From NCBI GenBank assembly GCA_965219495.1, contig OZ244777.1, positions 3,162,001 through 3,226,000 on the forward strand: 64,000 nucleotides of DNA, written 5' to 3'. Below the pieces are notes generated by a model. That model did no database searches, had not been told where the DNA came from, and saw only the letters and a program-made list of their open reading frames with translations. Made by a program: the position numbers and the translations under genes. The stretch is from CAZPXZ01 sp965219495 (lineage in GTDB: Bacteria; Pseudomonadota; Alphaproteobacteria; Rhodobacterales; CAZPXZ01). Positions within the stretch are counted from its first letter, which is position 1, and each line of letters begins with the position of its first letter. Below, piece by piece: positions 44,179-53,005 of this stretch.

Positions 44179-45671
44179 CCGAATTCCCGAATTCCGGTGT
44201 TGTCCAGTTCGTGATCCTCGCCCGGACGGTAGTCGCCAAACTGCGTGAAGTGACGATCGAAAAACAGATCGACATTGCCGGTAGGTCCGTTGCGATGCTT
44301 GGCGATGTGGAGTTCTGCGAGATTGTGGACCTTGGCCATTTCGTCCTGCCATTTCACGAATTTCACTTGATCCCGTTCCGGGGGCCGATCCCGTTCCACG
44401 TAATATTCTTCGCGATGGATGAGAATTACAATGTCGGCATCCTGTTCGATCGATCCCGATTCTCTCAGGTCGGACAACTGCGGGCGTTTGCTTTCCCGTG
44501 CCTCGACCTGCCGAGACAACTGCGCAAGAGCCACTACGGGGATATTCAGTTCTTTTGCCAGCGCCTTCAGCCGCCTGGAAACTTCGGCGACGCGCTGCTC
44601 GCGCGCCTCACGCCGCAACGTGCTTTCCACCAGCTGCAAGTAGTCCACAAAGACTACGTCGAGTCCCCGCTGGCGTTGGAGGCGTCGTGCGCGAGAACAG
44701 AGGCTGTCGATGTCGAGGGCGGCGGTATCGTCGATATAGAGGGGCAATTCCGACAGTTCGTTCGAAACGCGAACGAATTCCTGGAATTCCTGCTCCGTAA
44801 GTTTACCGCGGGAAATGTTCTGTGAAGGAATGCGGGACTGGCTTGAGAGAATCCGGGTTGCCAACTGAATTGCGGACATTTCCAGGGAAAAGTACGCGAC
44901 GCCTCCGGCTGGCTTTCCTTCCTCCGGGTCGCCCCTGGTTGCCGGGCTTCCCGCCTTTGCGGCGTGAAACGCGATGTTGATTGCGAGCGCGGATTTGCCC
45001 ATCGCTGTCCGTCCGGCGACGATGATCAGGTCTGATTCCCGCAGGCCTCCGATTTTCCGATCGATATCCAGCAACCCCGTCGAAAGGCCATACGCTTCGC
45101 CCTCCCACTTGTAGGCCTTTACCGCCCGTTCGATTGCCTCGACGGCGAGCGGGCTGAACTGACGGAATCCGCTTTCAATCTTTCCTCTTTCGCCCAAAGC
45201 ATACAGTTTGCGCTCGGCCTCCCGAATTTGCTGCTGCGGATTGAGCTCGTTCGCGCCATCTCGGGCGGTATCCTGAATGTCCTCGCCAAGCGCGACCAGC
45301 ATTCGACGGAGGGCAAGGCCATAGACTGTGTCCGCGTAATCGCGGGCGTGCCGAATGGAAACCGCAGCGCCGGCGAGCCGGACGAGGTAGTCGGGACCAC
45401 CCATTTCGGCCATGGCTTCATCCGATTCGAAGTGCGGGGTCAGGGTGATCGGAGAAACGCCCTGTCCTCCGCGAATTCGTTTATTGATGACTTCGAATAT
45501 TCGTCCATGCAGCGGTTCATGAAAATGCTCCGGCGCGAGGTGTTCGGGAACTCGGTCGAGCATGTCGTTCGAGAGCAGGAGCGAACCGAGCAAGGCCTGC
45601 TCGGCCTCGATGCTATGCGGAAGGGCACCGTTCGAATTGCTGGCGCTGTCGGATCGTCCGGGCGTTCGCAT
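44175..45671 (-). CDS. dnaB: Replicative DNA helicase
   Basis: A 498-residue hexameric helicase. The N-terminal DnaB domain starts LPHSIEAEQALLGSLLLS; the RecA-like domain has Walker A GRTAMGKSALAINIA, VAYFSLEMSAIQLATRIL, Walker B VVFVDYLQLV and LRESGSIEQDADIVILIHRE. The ATG at 45671 follows GAGGAG. A linker insertion GSPATRGDPEEGKPAGG lies between Walker A and FSLEM, as seen in other alphaproteobacteria. Confidence 0.95.
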   Translation of the reverse strand: MRTPGRSDSASNSNGALPHSIEAEQALLGSLLLSNDMLDRVPEHLAPEHFHEPLHGRIFEVINKRIRGGQGVSPITLTPHFESDEAMAEMGGPDYLVRLAGAAVSIRHARDYADTVYGLALRRMLVALGEDIQDTARDGANELNPQQQIREAERKLYALGERGKIESGFRQFSPLAVEAIERAVKAYKWEGEAYGLSTGLLDIDRKIGGLRESDLIIVAGRTAMGKSALAINIAFHAAKAGSPATRGDPEEGKPAGGVAYFSLEMSAIQLATRILSSQSRIPSQNISRGKLTEQEFQEFVRVSNELSELPLYIDDTAALDIDSLCSRARRLQRQRGLDVVFVDYLQLVESTLRREAREQRVAEVSRRLKALAKELNIPVVALAQLSRQVEARESKRPQLSDLRESGSIEQDADIVILIHREEYYVERDRPPERDQVKFVKWQDEMAKVHNLAELHIAKHRNGPTGNVDLFFDRHFTQFGDYRPGEDHELDNTGIREFG

Positions 45672-45821
45672 GAAGAATCTCCTCTTCCCCGCAATACACG
45701 GGGGAGAGGCGGCTCGCAAAAGTGCGGATTGCTGCCCCGGCTCGAATCCTAGAATAGGCAGGAAGCTAGTGCGATTCGCGGAAGTTGGGCTTTAGAGGTG
45801 CCCTTGAAAGGGAACCGCTCC

Positions 45822-46439
45822 CTAGGTGGAATCTTCCGGTGTTGCCGATTCGTCCCCTTTTTCATTCTCGATCGCATCCTCTGTGTCGGCGTTTTCGAGG
45901 GTAGCTTCCGAAGCAAGTTCGGCCTCAAATTCGCGGCTCGCCTCGCCTGCCAGATCGCCGACGATCTTTCCCTGAGCCTGCAATTCCGCTTCTTCTTCGG
46001 ACCGGGCCACATTCACTGTAATGAAACTGGCGACTTCCGCATGGACATTGATCCGCACTTCATGCAAGCCGAGCGTCTTGATCGCACTGTCCATCGCGAC
46101 CTGCTGTCGGGTGACGCGTACGGCTGCTTCCGAACACGCCTCCGCGACGTCGCGCGAATTCACTGAACCATAGAGGCTGCCGGATTCCGAAGCCTGGCGA
46201 AGAATCGTGACCTGAACATCTGCAAGCTTCCCGGATACCGACTCGGCCTCTTTTCGCCGCGCCAAGTCCCGGGCTTCGATCTCGGCTCGTTCCCGTTCAA
46301 ATCGCCCCAGATTCTCTGCGCTGGCGCGAAGCGCTTTGCCCTGCGGCAAAAGGCAATTCCGGGCGTAACCGTTCTTTACCCGAACGATGTCGCCCATTTG
46401 TCCAAGATGCTCGACCCGTTCAAGCAGCACAATTTCCAT
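45822..46439 (-). CDS. rplI: 50S ribosomal protein L9
   Basis: A 205-residue protein with the L9 N-domain (MEIVLLERVEHLGQMGDIV, VKNGYARNCLLPQGKA), a connecting helix and the C-domain (LGLHEVRINVHAEV). An acidic tail of about 45 residues makes it longer than the usual 150. GGGAGA precedes the ATG. In the ancestral order it started about 25 bp after rpsR; a 962-bp IS now separates them, so its expression may depend on read-through or an IS promoter. Confidence 0.94.
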   Translation of the reverse strand: MEIVLLERVEHLGQMGDIVRVKNGYARNCLLPQGKALRASAENLGRFERERAEIEARDLARRKEAESVSGKLADVQVTILRQASESGSLYGSVNSRDVAEACSEAAVRVTRQQVAMDSAIKTLGLHEVRINVHAEVASFITVNVARSEEEAELQAQGKIVGDLAGEASREFEAELASEATLENADTEDAIENEKGDESATPEDST

Positions 46440-46462
46440 CGAATTCTCCCTAGCGTGTGGCC

Positions 46463-46465
46463 TAA
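46463..46465. repeat. TAA target duplication, left
   Basis: TAA here and at 47428-47430 flank the IS5-family element; a 3-bp TNA duplication is known for IS1031-type members of that family. Confidence 0.6.
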
Positions 46466-47427
46466 GTGTCTGAATCAAAACTTTAGCAAGTTCATTTAAC
46501 CCATTGTTGCACAGGCACTTACGCGCCGCCCGAGGCGGCGGACCAAGAGCCGCACCGCAGCCCAGAGAACCCACGCCTTGGCGCTCTCGACGGTTCCCTC
46601 GAAGTCCTTGGCCAATCGTCGGCAGCGGTTCAGCCAGGCAAGAGTCCGTTCCACCACCCAGCGGCGGGGGAGAACCGCAAAACCCTTGTTTCCCGGGGGC
46701 TTGGAAACGATGATGAGATCCAGATCCAGGCCGCGGTCGCACAGGGACGCCGCAAGTTTCGGCCCCGAGTAGCCGCCATCCGCGAACAACGCCTGCAACG
46801 TCGGGCAGCACGCGGCCGCCTCTTCCAACACGTCCGGCGCGCCGTCCCGATCCTGAATGCTCGCCGCATGAATCTGAACCGTCAGCGGGTTCCCTTCCGT
46901 ATCCACCACAAGGTGGCGCTTGCGGCCCTTCACCTTCTTGCCGGCGTCGTAACCGCGCGGTCCTCCGCTCTCGGTGGTCTTGGCGCTCTGGCTATCAATC
47001 GCACCCGCCGTCGGCTCTTCCGCGCGTCCCGCATCAAGGCGCGCCGCCCGCCGAAGCGACGCCAGAATGACCTCCATTCGTCCCCCTTTCGACCAACCGT
47101 AGAAATAGTTCTGAACCGTCGTAAACGGTGGAAAATCCTTGGGTAAGGCGCGCCATTGGCAACCTGTGCTGGCCATGTACAGGATCGCGTTCAAGACTTC
47201 CCGAAGGTCCGTGGTGCGGGGACGACCGGTCGAAGCCGGTCCCGGAAGATGGGGGTCCAACAGCGACCATTCCGCATCCGTCAAATCCGACTCGTAACGA
47301 GACGTGGGGCGCTTATACTCAGCGCGAGTGGTTTCATTCCAAGGCATGGGTGCTCTCCATATTTCGTGTTTATGCTGTATGGAAAATACCACATGTCGAA
47401 GCCACTCAATAGTTTTAGGTCAAACTC
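46466..47427 (-). mobile_element. IS5-family insertion sequence between rpsR and rplI
   Basis: A 962-bp element. Its left end GTGTCTGAATCAAAACT (46466-46482) and the reverse complement of its right end, GAGTTTGACCTAAAACT (47411-47427), match at 12 of 17 positions by eye. TAA flanks both sides. It carries one transposase gene in the same direction as the ribosomal operon. It landed in the TAG stop codon of rpsR; its first base restores the stop. Confidence 0.75.
46496..47347 (-). CDS. IS5-family transposase
   Basis: A 283-residue DDE transposase in one frame, starting MPWNETTRAEYKRP. The N-terminal DUF4096-type domain has DLTDAEWSLLDPHLPGP. Catalytic residues lie in AGAIDSQSAKTTESGG (first Asp), ALFADGGYSG (second Asp) and VVERTLAWLNRCRRL (Glu). 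The GYDAGKKVKGRKRHLVVDT segment is typical of IS427/IS1031-type members. It looks intact. Confidence 0.88.
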   Translation of the reverse strand: MPWNETTRAEYKRPTSRYESDLTDAEWSLLDPHLPGPASTGRPRTTDLREVLNAILYMASTGCQWRALPKDFPPFTTVQNYFYGWSKGGRMEVILASLRRAARLDAGRAEEPTAGAIDSQSAKTTESGGPRGYDAGKKVKGRKRHLVVDTEGNPLTVQIHAASIQDRDGAPDVLEEAAACCPTLQALFADGGYSGPKLAASLCDRGLDLDLIIVSKPPGNKGFAVLPRRWVVERTLAWLNRCRRLAKDFEGTVESAKAWVLWAAVRLLVRRLGRRVSACATMG

Positions 47428-47648
47428 TAAGGCAGGAGCGCCAGGTAGCGGGCGCGTTTGATCGCGCGGGCCAACTCCCGTTGCTTGCCAGAGGAGACAG
47501 CCGTGATTCGGCCTGGCATGATCTTTCCTCGCTCGGAAAGAAAACGCTGGAGGAGTCGCACGTTCTTGTAGTCGATTGGCTGCGAATCCTTTGCAGAAAA
47601 TGGGCACGACTTGCGCCGGCGCGCAAATGTGCGCCTGAAACCGTTCAT
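47427..47648 (-). CDS. rpsR: 30S ribosomal protein S18
   Basis: A 73-residue protein: RRRKSCPFSAKDSQPIDYKN, then LLQRFLSERGKIMPGRITAV and LARAIKRARYLALLP. Its TAG stop coincides with the IS insertion point; the reconstructed uninterrupted sequence also reads ...LALLP-stop, so the protein is unchanged. The start overlaps rpsF by 4 bp. Confidence 0.93.
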   Translation of the reverse strand: MNGFRRTFARRRKSCPFSAKDSQPIDYKNVRLLQRFLSERGKIMPGRITAVSSGKQRELARAIKRARYLALLP

Positions 47649-48157
47649 TTTTGCGCAACTCCTTCAGATCGGGTCGGGGCCACGTTTTCGGATTTCTCTT
47701 TCCGATGCTCTCTTGAATCCGATTCCTCCGTTCCGGAGGAAGCACCCTTTCGCGGTTCCCTCGGTTCGATGGGCCGCCTGCGTTCTTCCCCGTCTTCCCC
47801 GTCACGACGGGACGATCTGCGGGAATCCCGGCCGGCCTTGGCCCGTATCATGGCGCTCGGGCCTTCTTCGTGTTTGTCCACTCGTACGGTGAGCACGCGG
47901 ATGACATCCTCGCTCAACCGCATTCGGCGTTCCATTTCCTGGACGGCGGATGCCGGCGCCTCGGTTCGCATGTACGAGTAATGCGCTTTCCGGCTGTTTC
48001 GGATTCGATAGGCGAGGCTCCTGAGGCCCCAGTATTCTGAATCGATCAGGCTGCCGCCATTCTCGGTAAGAACGACCGCGAACTCCTCCGTCAGGGTGGT
48101 AGCCTGCTGGCTGGTGAGACTGTGTCTCGTAAGAAATGTGTGCTCGTAGAGCGGCAT
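47645..48157 (-). CDS. rpsF: 30S ribosomal protein S6
   Basis: A 170-residue protein with the S6 fold (MPLYEHTFLTRHSLTSQQAT, YWGLRSLAYRIRNSRKAHYS). The C-terminal 60 residues are a highly charged Arg/Glu-rich extension, longer than in E. coli. AGGAG precedes the ATG. First gene of the rpsF-rpsR-rplI-dnaB-alr-mlaEF run. Confidence 0.94.
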   Translation of the reverse strand: MPLYEHTFLTRHSLTSQQATTLTEEFAVVLTENGGSLIDSEYWGLRSLAYRIRNSRKAHYSYMRTEAPASAVQEMERRMRLSEDVIRVLTVRVDKHEEGPSAMIRAKAGRDSRRSSRRDGEDGEERRRPIEPREPRKGASSGTEESDSREHRKEKSENVAPTRSEGVAQK

Positions 48158-48642
48158 GCACTACTCCTGATCAAGCGGCAAATCTTGGCGCGGGATCTCT
48201 GGCTTCCCTGCAAGCAACACCGAAGCCTTGCATGACAAGTATTCGGGAAGCGAGCGGGGATATATACCGATAGCGACAGAATTGCAACAGGTTCAGGTGA
48301 GAGGCGACCCGAAAGAAGTTCGTTCCGCAATGGGCGCCATTCGCCCCGTCGCGCCGGGTTTTGAAGTCGCGGTGCAGCGAGGCGTGTCCACCCGGATTTT
48401 CCATCCTTGCTTGTGCGAGCACAAGACGGGTCGTCCTGAAGTCTTCGTCGGCGGGGTTCTTGCTTACAAGAGTCGTTGAGGGGCCGGGTTTGCGGGGGAC
48501 AGGCAAGTGAGCCCGCATCGCTGCCACTATCGTAGAGCGTTTCGGCGCTGGAATTGCGCAATTCCTGGAGGGCTGCGGCGAATGGATTGACCTCACCCTC
48601 CGGACAACCGGAAAGGATTTCCACAGGGAGGTTCGAGGATGG
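48158..48642. other. Intergenic region upstream of rpsF
   Basis: No gene supported. It contains the probable rpsF promoter (48259-48287, minus) and a leader of about 95 bases. In many bacteria S6/S18 bind their own leader, but I could not model such a structure here. Confidence 0.5.
48259..48287 (-). promoter_or_regulatory. Sigma-70-like promoter of the rpsF operon
   Basis: On the minus strand, TTGCAA (48287-48282), a 17-bp spacer and TATATC (48264-48259). This would start transcription about 95 bases upstream of the rpsF ATG. Confidence 0.5.
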
Positions 48643-49221
48643 CTACCGTCGCCGTTTTCGGGCCAAGGCAAGTCGATTGAAACCAATTTGGATCAAGTGC
48701 TTCTGGATATCCGCTTGGACAAAAGGGCCGCCATACCACTCAAGGTTTCGCTCGTGTTCGGGATCGCGGGGGTTAGTGATCGAGTGGAGAAATTCTTCAA
48801 AGCCCCAAGCGCCGCCTACATCTTCTGGCGGTGTGCGCCATTGTCCGGCCAGAAATTTCGGCAGGAGAACCTGGGGTTCAGCTGTGAAGAAGTCAAGCAC
48901 GTCAATGCGATGCACCCAATCGTCTCCCATGTCGTAGACATAGCGGAGAGTCTCGATCCTCCAATCCCGCAACTTCGTGAGGCGCGCGACCGTTGCCTTG
49001 TAAAGGGGTGGCCCAAAGAACTCGTCGTAATACTCGGGCATCCCGTACTTTCTGTCATCCAATTCGAATTCCCAAAGATGGCAATCGAACCAGAGGAATG
49101 CGGCTTGGATTGCGTCATGCAGGCCCTTGAAACTCATGGAAAGCGGAACCTCGATTTCGCGCCAGGGCGCTGGATCGATGTCTTGAAGGGTGATGCGCAG
49201 GCTAGCGGCGTTGGCTGTCAT
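48643..49221 (-). CDS. Plasmid pRiA4b ORF-3-like protein
   Basis: A 192-residue protein of the pRiA4b ORF-3 family: LRITLQDIDPAPWREIEVPL at the start, LHDAIQAAFLWFDCHLWEFE, DMGDDWVHRID, TPPEDVGGAWGFEEFL and DPEHERNLEWYGGPF. The biochemical role is unknown; the family is frequent on plasmids and mobile islands. ATG at 49221 is favoured by the alignment of the domain start; a TTG at 49290 would add 23 residues. It marks the start of the accessory island. Confidence 0.85.
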   Translation of the reverse strand: MTANAASLRITLQDIDPAPWREIEVPLSMSFKGLHDAIQAAFLWFDCHLWEFELDDRKYGMPEYYDEFFGPPLYKATVARLTKLRDWRIETLRYVYDMGDDWVHRIDVLDFFTAEPQVLLPKFLAGQWRTPPEDVGGAWGFEEFLHSITNPRDPEHERNLEWYGGPFVQADIQKHLIQIGFNRLALARKRRR

Positions 49222-49447
49222 AGTGATACACTCCCGGTCAAGTTGCTCCAGCAGTTCAGCGACAGGGCGGATGCGCCGCTTCAGAACCAACAGTAGGACA
49301 TTTGCCAGTCAATTCGAATTCTCTCTAGGTTGGTGTTCTGGGAACCGTCAAGGGAATTTTCCCGGAGACTGGAATTGTTCGGCTGAGGACGGCAACGTCC
49401 TGCCCGCACAGAATTGCAAGCGCGTTGAACTCTCACACGGTTTCAGC

Positions 49448-50359
49448 TCAATTTGCTTCATAACTTGTTTGCAGGAGTGGATTCGCCCGCTCCAAGTCTT
49501 CCTGCGCGCGAATCGTGATTTCCAAGTCTCCGGTGCCGAAATGACCGATATTTCGGACGTCGCGGCTGAAACCCGGTTCCAGTATGACTCTTTCGGGATC
49601 CACTTTCGCGCAGAGAAGGAGCGTCGCCTTGTTGGGACGCTTTTCGACACACGCAAAATTCTGCAACCGCTTGAATACCACGTAGAATCTGAGTGTCTTC
49701 TCCTGAATGTCGTCCCCAAGAGCAAAGATATGCGCGCGAAGCCCGTGATATAGATTCTGCATCGGGTCGTCGAGCGCGGTCAGCGTTTCGGAAATCGTTT
49801 TCTGGTTGGACATGATGGATTTTGGAGCGTCCCTGGCAGAGACGCTGGGCTGGGCTGAAGTCGCATTCACCAGTTCCAGCATCAACAGCTTTTCCCCGAA
49901 ACTTCGGTACCGGATGAGTTCAATGTTCCGGTTCATTTGTTGCACCGCATGTTCGTCGTACCGGGTGAATCCACCCGCGATGCAAAGCAGTCGAGGAGCA
50001 GACCAGTCGATCGCCTTGGCATCCTTCTCGCCCAGCCTGGTCTGAACGAGCAGTCTGAACTCGGCCCGGTGATCTAGCAGCCAATCCAAATAAAAGAGGC
50101 CTTGATTGATAATGTTTTGGTTGGTCGCACGCTTGTACTCGATGATCACCGGATTCTTGTTCTCGTCGATTCCAAGCATGTCGATCCGACCGCGGTATTT
50201 CGACCCTATCGAGTATTCGCTCTCAAGCAGTTGGATGCCAAGCATCGTTTTGAGATTCTGCTCGATGAGAAGATGAAGAGATCTTTCGAGCGCCGCCGCT
50301 TGTCCGAGGACTTCCTCTGCTTTGCCATCTTCAAACTTGTACAGCTTGATGACGGTCAT
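49448..50359 (-). CDS. NucS-like PD-(D/E)XK nuclease with C-terminal DUF5655
   Basis: A 303-residue protein. The N-terminal domain carries GRIDMLGIDENKNPVIIEYK, the D-x(n)-E-x-K core of NucS/DUF91-like nucleases, with a conserved QG..YLDWL segment after it. The C-terminal part (from about 200) fits DUF5655 (LYHGLRAHIFALGDDIQEKT). It probably cuts or binds DNA; family members are common in defence-rich islands. Stand-alone gene; the 300-bp repeat copy 1 begins just upstream. Confidence 0.8.
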   Translation of the reverse strand: MTVIKLYKFEDGKAEEVLGQAAALERSLHLLIEQNLKTMLGIQLLESEYSIGSKYRGRIDMLGIDENKNPVIIEYKRATNQNIINQGLFYLDWLLDHRAEFRLLVQTRLGEKDAKAIDWSAPRLLCIAGGFTRYDEHAVQQMNRNIELIRYRSFGEKLLMLELVNATSAQPSVSARDAPKSIMSNQKTISETLTALDDPMQNLYHGLRAHIFALGDDIQEKTLRFYVVFKRLQNFACVEKRPNKATLLLCAKVDPERVILEPGFSRDVRNIGHFGTGDLEITIRAQEDLERANPLLQTSYEAN

Positions 50360-50414
50360 GCATCAGACCCATGCTTCAAGATTTGTGCTGCTTCCGCCAA
50401 TGCTACGATTCTGT

Positions 50415-50714
50415 TTCGGAACACGCGACTACCCGCTTCCGAATTTGGAGTGCTATATGGGAGAAGCAGGTGGCGAGAGTTATCGCCTGTTTTAAAGTTT
50501 CTTGTACTTGGTGCACGGGATCCTATTCTACTTCGGGTAACTGTATAGCTTCGCCACGAACAGCCGGTGAATCCGTCTTCGCCCAGCGATGGCTCAATCT
50601 CCCCGCCGGACCAAATCCGAAACTGAAACGGCCTGTGCAACCAAGTTTAGTCCTTGGCATCTACACCGATCACGCCAGCTGAACCAGACTTCGCCATATC
50701 GAACGCTCCAGGTT
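50415..50714. repeat. 300-bp repeat, copy 1
   Basis: This segment aligns without gaps to 55617-55916, with about 18 differences by eye. It begins TTCGGAACACGCGACTACCC and ends in GCTCCAGGTT. Its first 29 bases contain TTCGGAA...TTCCGAA, a small palindrome. Copy 1 directly precedes the left end of IS copy 1 (50716). Content unknown; short open frames on the minus strand do not match a family I know. Confidence 0.9.
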
Positions 50715-50911
50715 TAGGCCTTTGCGCTGTTCTGACCCATTGGCTTGTCGAGCGTTCCACAGCGTTCAGATTCTCTTCACCCCAGGAATCCCCTGAATAC
50801 GCCGTCAAACCGGCGAATTTCGCGCGGCCGGCGGAATTTCCACCCCACGCCGCCCATGCTCCGGAATTCAGATAATTGCAATATTTTTCAGCCGGATACG
50901 AGACAATTCCC

Positions 50912-50940
50912 TTGTGTTTACGGCCGTCATGTGCTAGAAT
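50912..50940 (+). promoter_or_regulatory. Transposase promoter, IS copy 1
   Basis: TTGTGT (50912-50917), 17-bp spacer, TAGAAT (50935-50940), about 41 bp before the ATG; GGAGGG at about 50970 is the ribosome site. The same layout occurs upstream of copy 2. Confidence 0.5.
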
Positions 50941-50981
50941 AGGTATGAATTAAAGAAGCAAGGTTCCACGGAGGGAACGAC

Positions 50982-51945
50982 ATGACGGCCTCAAACAACC
51001 TACTGTTTTCCTGGGCGGATGTCGAACAGCGCCCCGAACTCCAGCGCCTGCAACTGGTGCTGGATACGATGCCGGACGGCGACATCCTGGACGCGCTCGA
51101 AGAGCGGCGCGGGCACGGGCGCGACGATTATCCGGTGGTGGCGATGTGGCGGGCGATGCTGGCCGGCATCGTCTTCCAGCACGAGTCCGCGCAGTCGCTG
51201 CTGCGCGAACTGCAGCGCAATTCGGCGCTGCTTGCACTCTGCGGATTTCCGGCGCTTCCCCGGCAGAGCGCGCCGAAGCGGGGAGTGTCGGAGGCGGACG
51301 GCTCGACGGTGATCTACCTTCCGCAGCCGCTGCGCGATCCGGCGCCGGACGCCTGCAACTTCAGCCGGTTCCTGCGGGTGGTGGTGGAACTGGAGGAGGA
51401 GCGGGGGATGATCGCCGCCATGATCCGGACGATGCGGGAGCAACTGATGGAGGAAGCGGACGATTTCGGCGAATTCCTCGGCTATGACGGCAAGGCGATG
51501 GAGAGCCATTCGACGGGCGCCAGGAACCGGGTCACGGGCAAGACCTCGGATGCGGACGCGGATTGGGGCAAGCACGAGATGCACGGGATCCACGCCAAGA
51601 CCGGCAAGCCCTGGAAGAAGATCAAGACCCGGTTCGGCTCCCGTGTCCATACGATTGCCGGCACGCAGTACGAAATCCCGGTGGCGGCCAGCGTGACCCG
51701 GGCTTCGGTGTCGGAAGTCAAGGAACTGGAGCGGCTTTCGGAGCGGCTCTTCGAGGAGACCCCTGCCCTGGCGGAGCGCTGCAAGGAGTTCAGCGCCGAC
51801 CGCGGCCTCGACAGCGGCCCGCTGAAAGCCACGCTCTGGGACCGGCACCGGATCCGCCCGCTGATCGACAGCTGGGCGCTGTGGAGCGCCGAAAAGAAGC
51901 AAGCGGGCTACGACCCGGCCAAGCCGATTTCGCGCCCGCTCTTCC
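50982..51945 (+). pseudogene. DDE transposase, 3'-truncated (IS1182/ISNCY-like), copy 1
   Basis: About 320 codons of a DDE transposase: FSWADVEQRPELQRLQLVLD, RDDYPVVAMWRAMLAGIVFQ, SLLRELQRNSALLALCGFPA, and the catalytic GYDGKAMESHSTG. The family-like sequence runs to KPISRPLF and then changes into unrelated sequence, although the frame stays open to 52271. The second half of the catalytic domain is therefore absent. IS family is uncertain. Confidence 0.65.
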
Positions 51946-52330
51946 GTGCCCGAAATAGAACGGTACAAACGGACCTGCTACTGGCGAAAGACTCTGAGAA
52001 ACAACACCCTGACGCCTCGGCGCTGCCGGAAGGCAGCAAAAGGTCGATGCCGACCCCGCCAGCTACCCCACGAAAGGCTGCCCGAACAAAAAAATTGGCT
52101 ACAGCGCAAACGCCTCTTCAGGAAGATTGTCGTAAACAAAGACGTCGGGAGTCCCGCCCATTGCGGCAGCATTGCGATAAGAAAACAGATTGCGCGCTGG
52201 CATTTCACAACTCTCAAGAAATGGCGTTCTCGTCACAAAACCGTCAAGCTTTGTGCGGATGTTCCGGTTAATCCCGGACGCGACAATTTCGGTGAAATCC
52301 AAGCGTATCGCCGAAATCTTGAGTTCGATA
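51946..52330. other. Sequence between the truncated transposase and brnA
   Basis: No intact gene. A minus-strand stretch (52099-52302) with DGFVTRTPFLESCEMPARN, then PDVFVYDNLPEEAF, reads like real protein but stops abruptly; it may be a fragment of an unknown gene. Confidence 0.35.
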
Positions 52331-52636
52331 TCAGGATCCCGTTTTCTGTGCTTTCATATAACTGCGCAGAACAGCGTTGATCCGTGTCTGGTAGCCTCGT
52401 CCCTGTGACCGGAAGAAGTTCAGGACGTCATTATCGAGACGCACGGAAATCGCTGTCTTGGAAGGTGGCATCACGACCCTGGCTTTCGACCAGTCGAAAT
52501 CTCCTTCGTCCGGATCCACGATTGGCTCCGCTCCCCGTTCGTGTTCCTTTCGGAGCCGGTCCCAATCTGTGCGGCCTTCACCCTTGCGGTGGATCGCCTC
52601 CGCCAGCGACATGCGCGTAATACTTTCGTCGTTCAT
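52331..52636 (-). CDS. brnA: BrnA-type antitoxin
   Basis: A 101-residue protein ending in the BrnA DNA-binding pattern SVRLDNDVLNFFRSQGRGYQ, then TRINAVLRSYM, a ribbon-helix-helix fold. The N-terminal half is acidic and would wrap the toxin. It overlaps the end of brnT by 59 bp if translated from 52636; a start at 52612 is also possible. It neutralises BrnT and represses the operon in known systems. Confidence 0.9.
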   Translation of the reverse strand: MNDESITRMSLAEAIHRKGEGRTDWDRLRKEHERGAEPIVDPDEGDFDWSKARVVMPPSKTAISVRLDNDVLNFFRSQGRGYQTRINAVLRSYMKAQKTGS

Positions 52637-52889
52637 CTTTGTGCGCTCGTCTTGCGGTGATGATTCTGTAGCAATCGCCCCGGATCACGTAAACCAAGGT
52701 GAGTACGATCCCACCGAGATGGCCAATAGCCATCCATCGAGATTCTTCCCGTTGGTGCGATGGCAATGTCAGCACCGGGTTTTCGAATATCCGAATGGCG
52801 TCGCGGAAATCGACACCGTGCTTCGTTAGAGTCGCAATCCGTTTGCGCTCATCCCATACGAAATCCAAAGCATCAATTTCTGTGTGCAT
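52578..52889 (-). CDS. brnT: BrnT-type toxin
   Basis: A 103-residue RelE-fold RNase toxin: FVWDERKRIATLTKHGVDFR, RIFENPVLTLPSH, and the C-terminal YRIITARRAHKDERRKYY with the conserved basic residues. Translation would arrest when it is free. ATG at 52889 is chosen by the DFVWDERKR start; the ribosome site is weak, and a 40-codon ORF with a much better site overlaps its start. Confidence 0.9.
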   Translation of the reverse strand: MHTEIDALDFVWDERKRIATLTKHGVDFRDAIRIFENPVLTLPSHQREESRWMAIGHLGGIVLTLVYVIRGDCYRIITARRAHKDERRKYYAHVAGGGDPPQG

Positions 52890-52948
52890 ATTAACAGTTC
52901 CACTTTGCCCGCTCTGATTAGCGTGGCGTTTTCAATTGGCGTCTTCAT
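52826..52948 (-). CDS. 40-codon ORF with a strong ribosome site overlapping the brnT start
   Basis: AAGGAG lies 8 bases before an ATG at 52948, giving MKTPIENATLIRAGKVELLI... and stopping inside brnT in another frame. It would be translated first on the brnTA message and could couple or limit brnT translation. It may also be an artefact of decay upstream of the operon. Confidence 0.3.
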   Translation of the reverse strand: MKTPIENATLIRAGKVELLICTQKLMLWISYGMSANGLRL

Positions 52949-53005
52949 GCTTGTCACTCCTTGTTCGTATGAGCAGCGATTTTCGTGCTCAGTTACGTAT
53001 ATACA

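Larger units (their letters stand above)
50716..51945 (+). mobile_element. Truncated insertion sequence, copy 1
   Basis: The left part of an IS, shared with 54712-55621. It includes about 265 bp upstream of the transposase ATG with a recognisable promoter. Homology to transposases ends near 51942, so the 3' part and right end are missing. Confidence 0.7.

Noticed and set aside
52099..52302. Minus-strand 67-codon frame with DGFVTRTPFLESCEMPARN
   Set aside because: It looks protein-like but has no start signal, stops abruptly beside a truncated IS, and matches no family I know; treated as a fragment.
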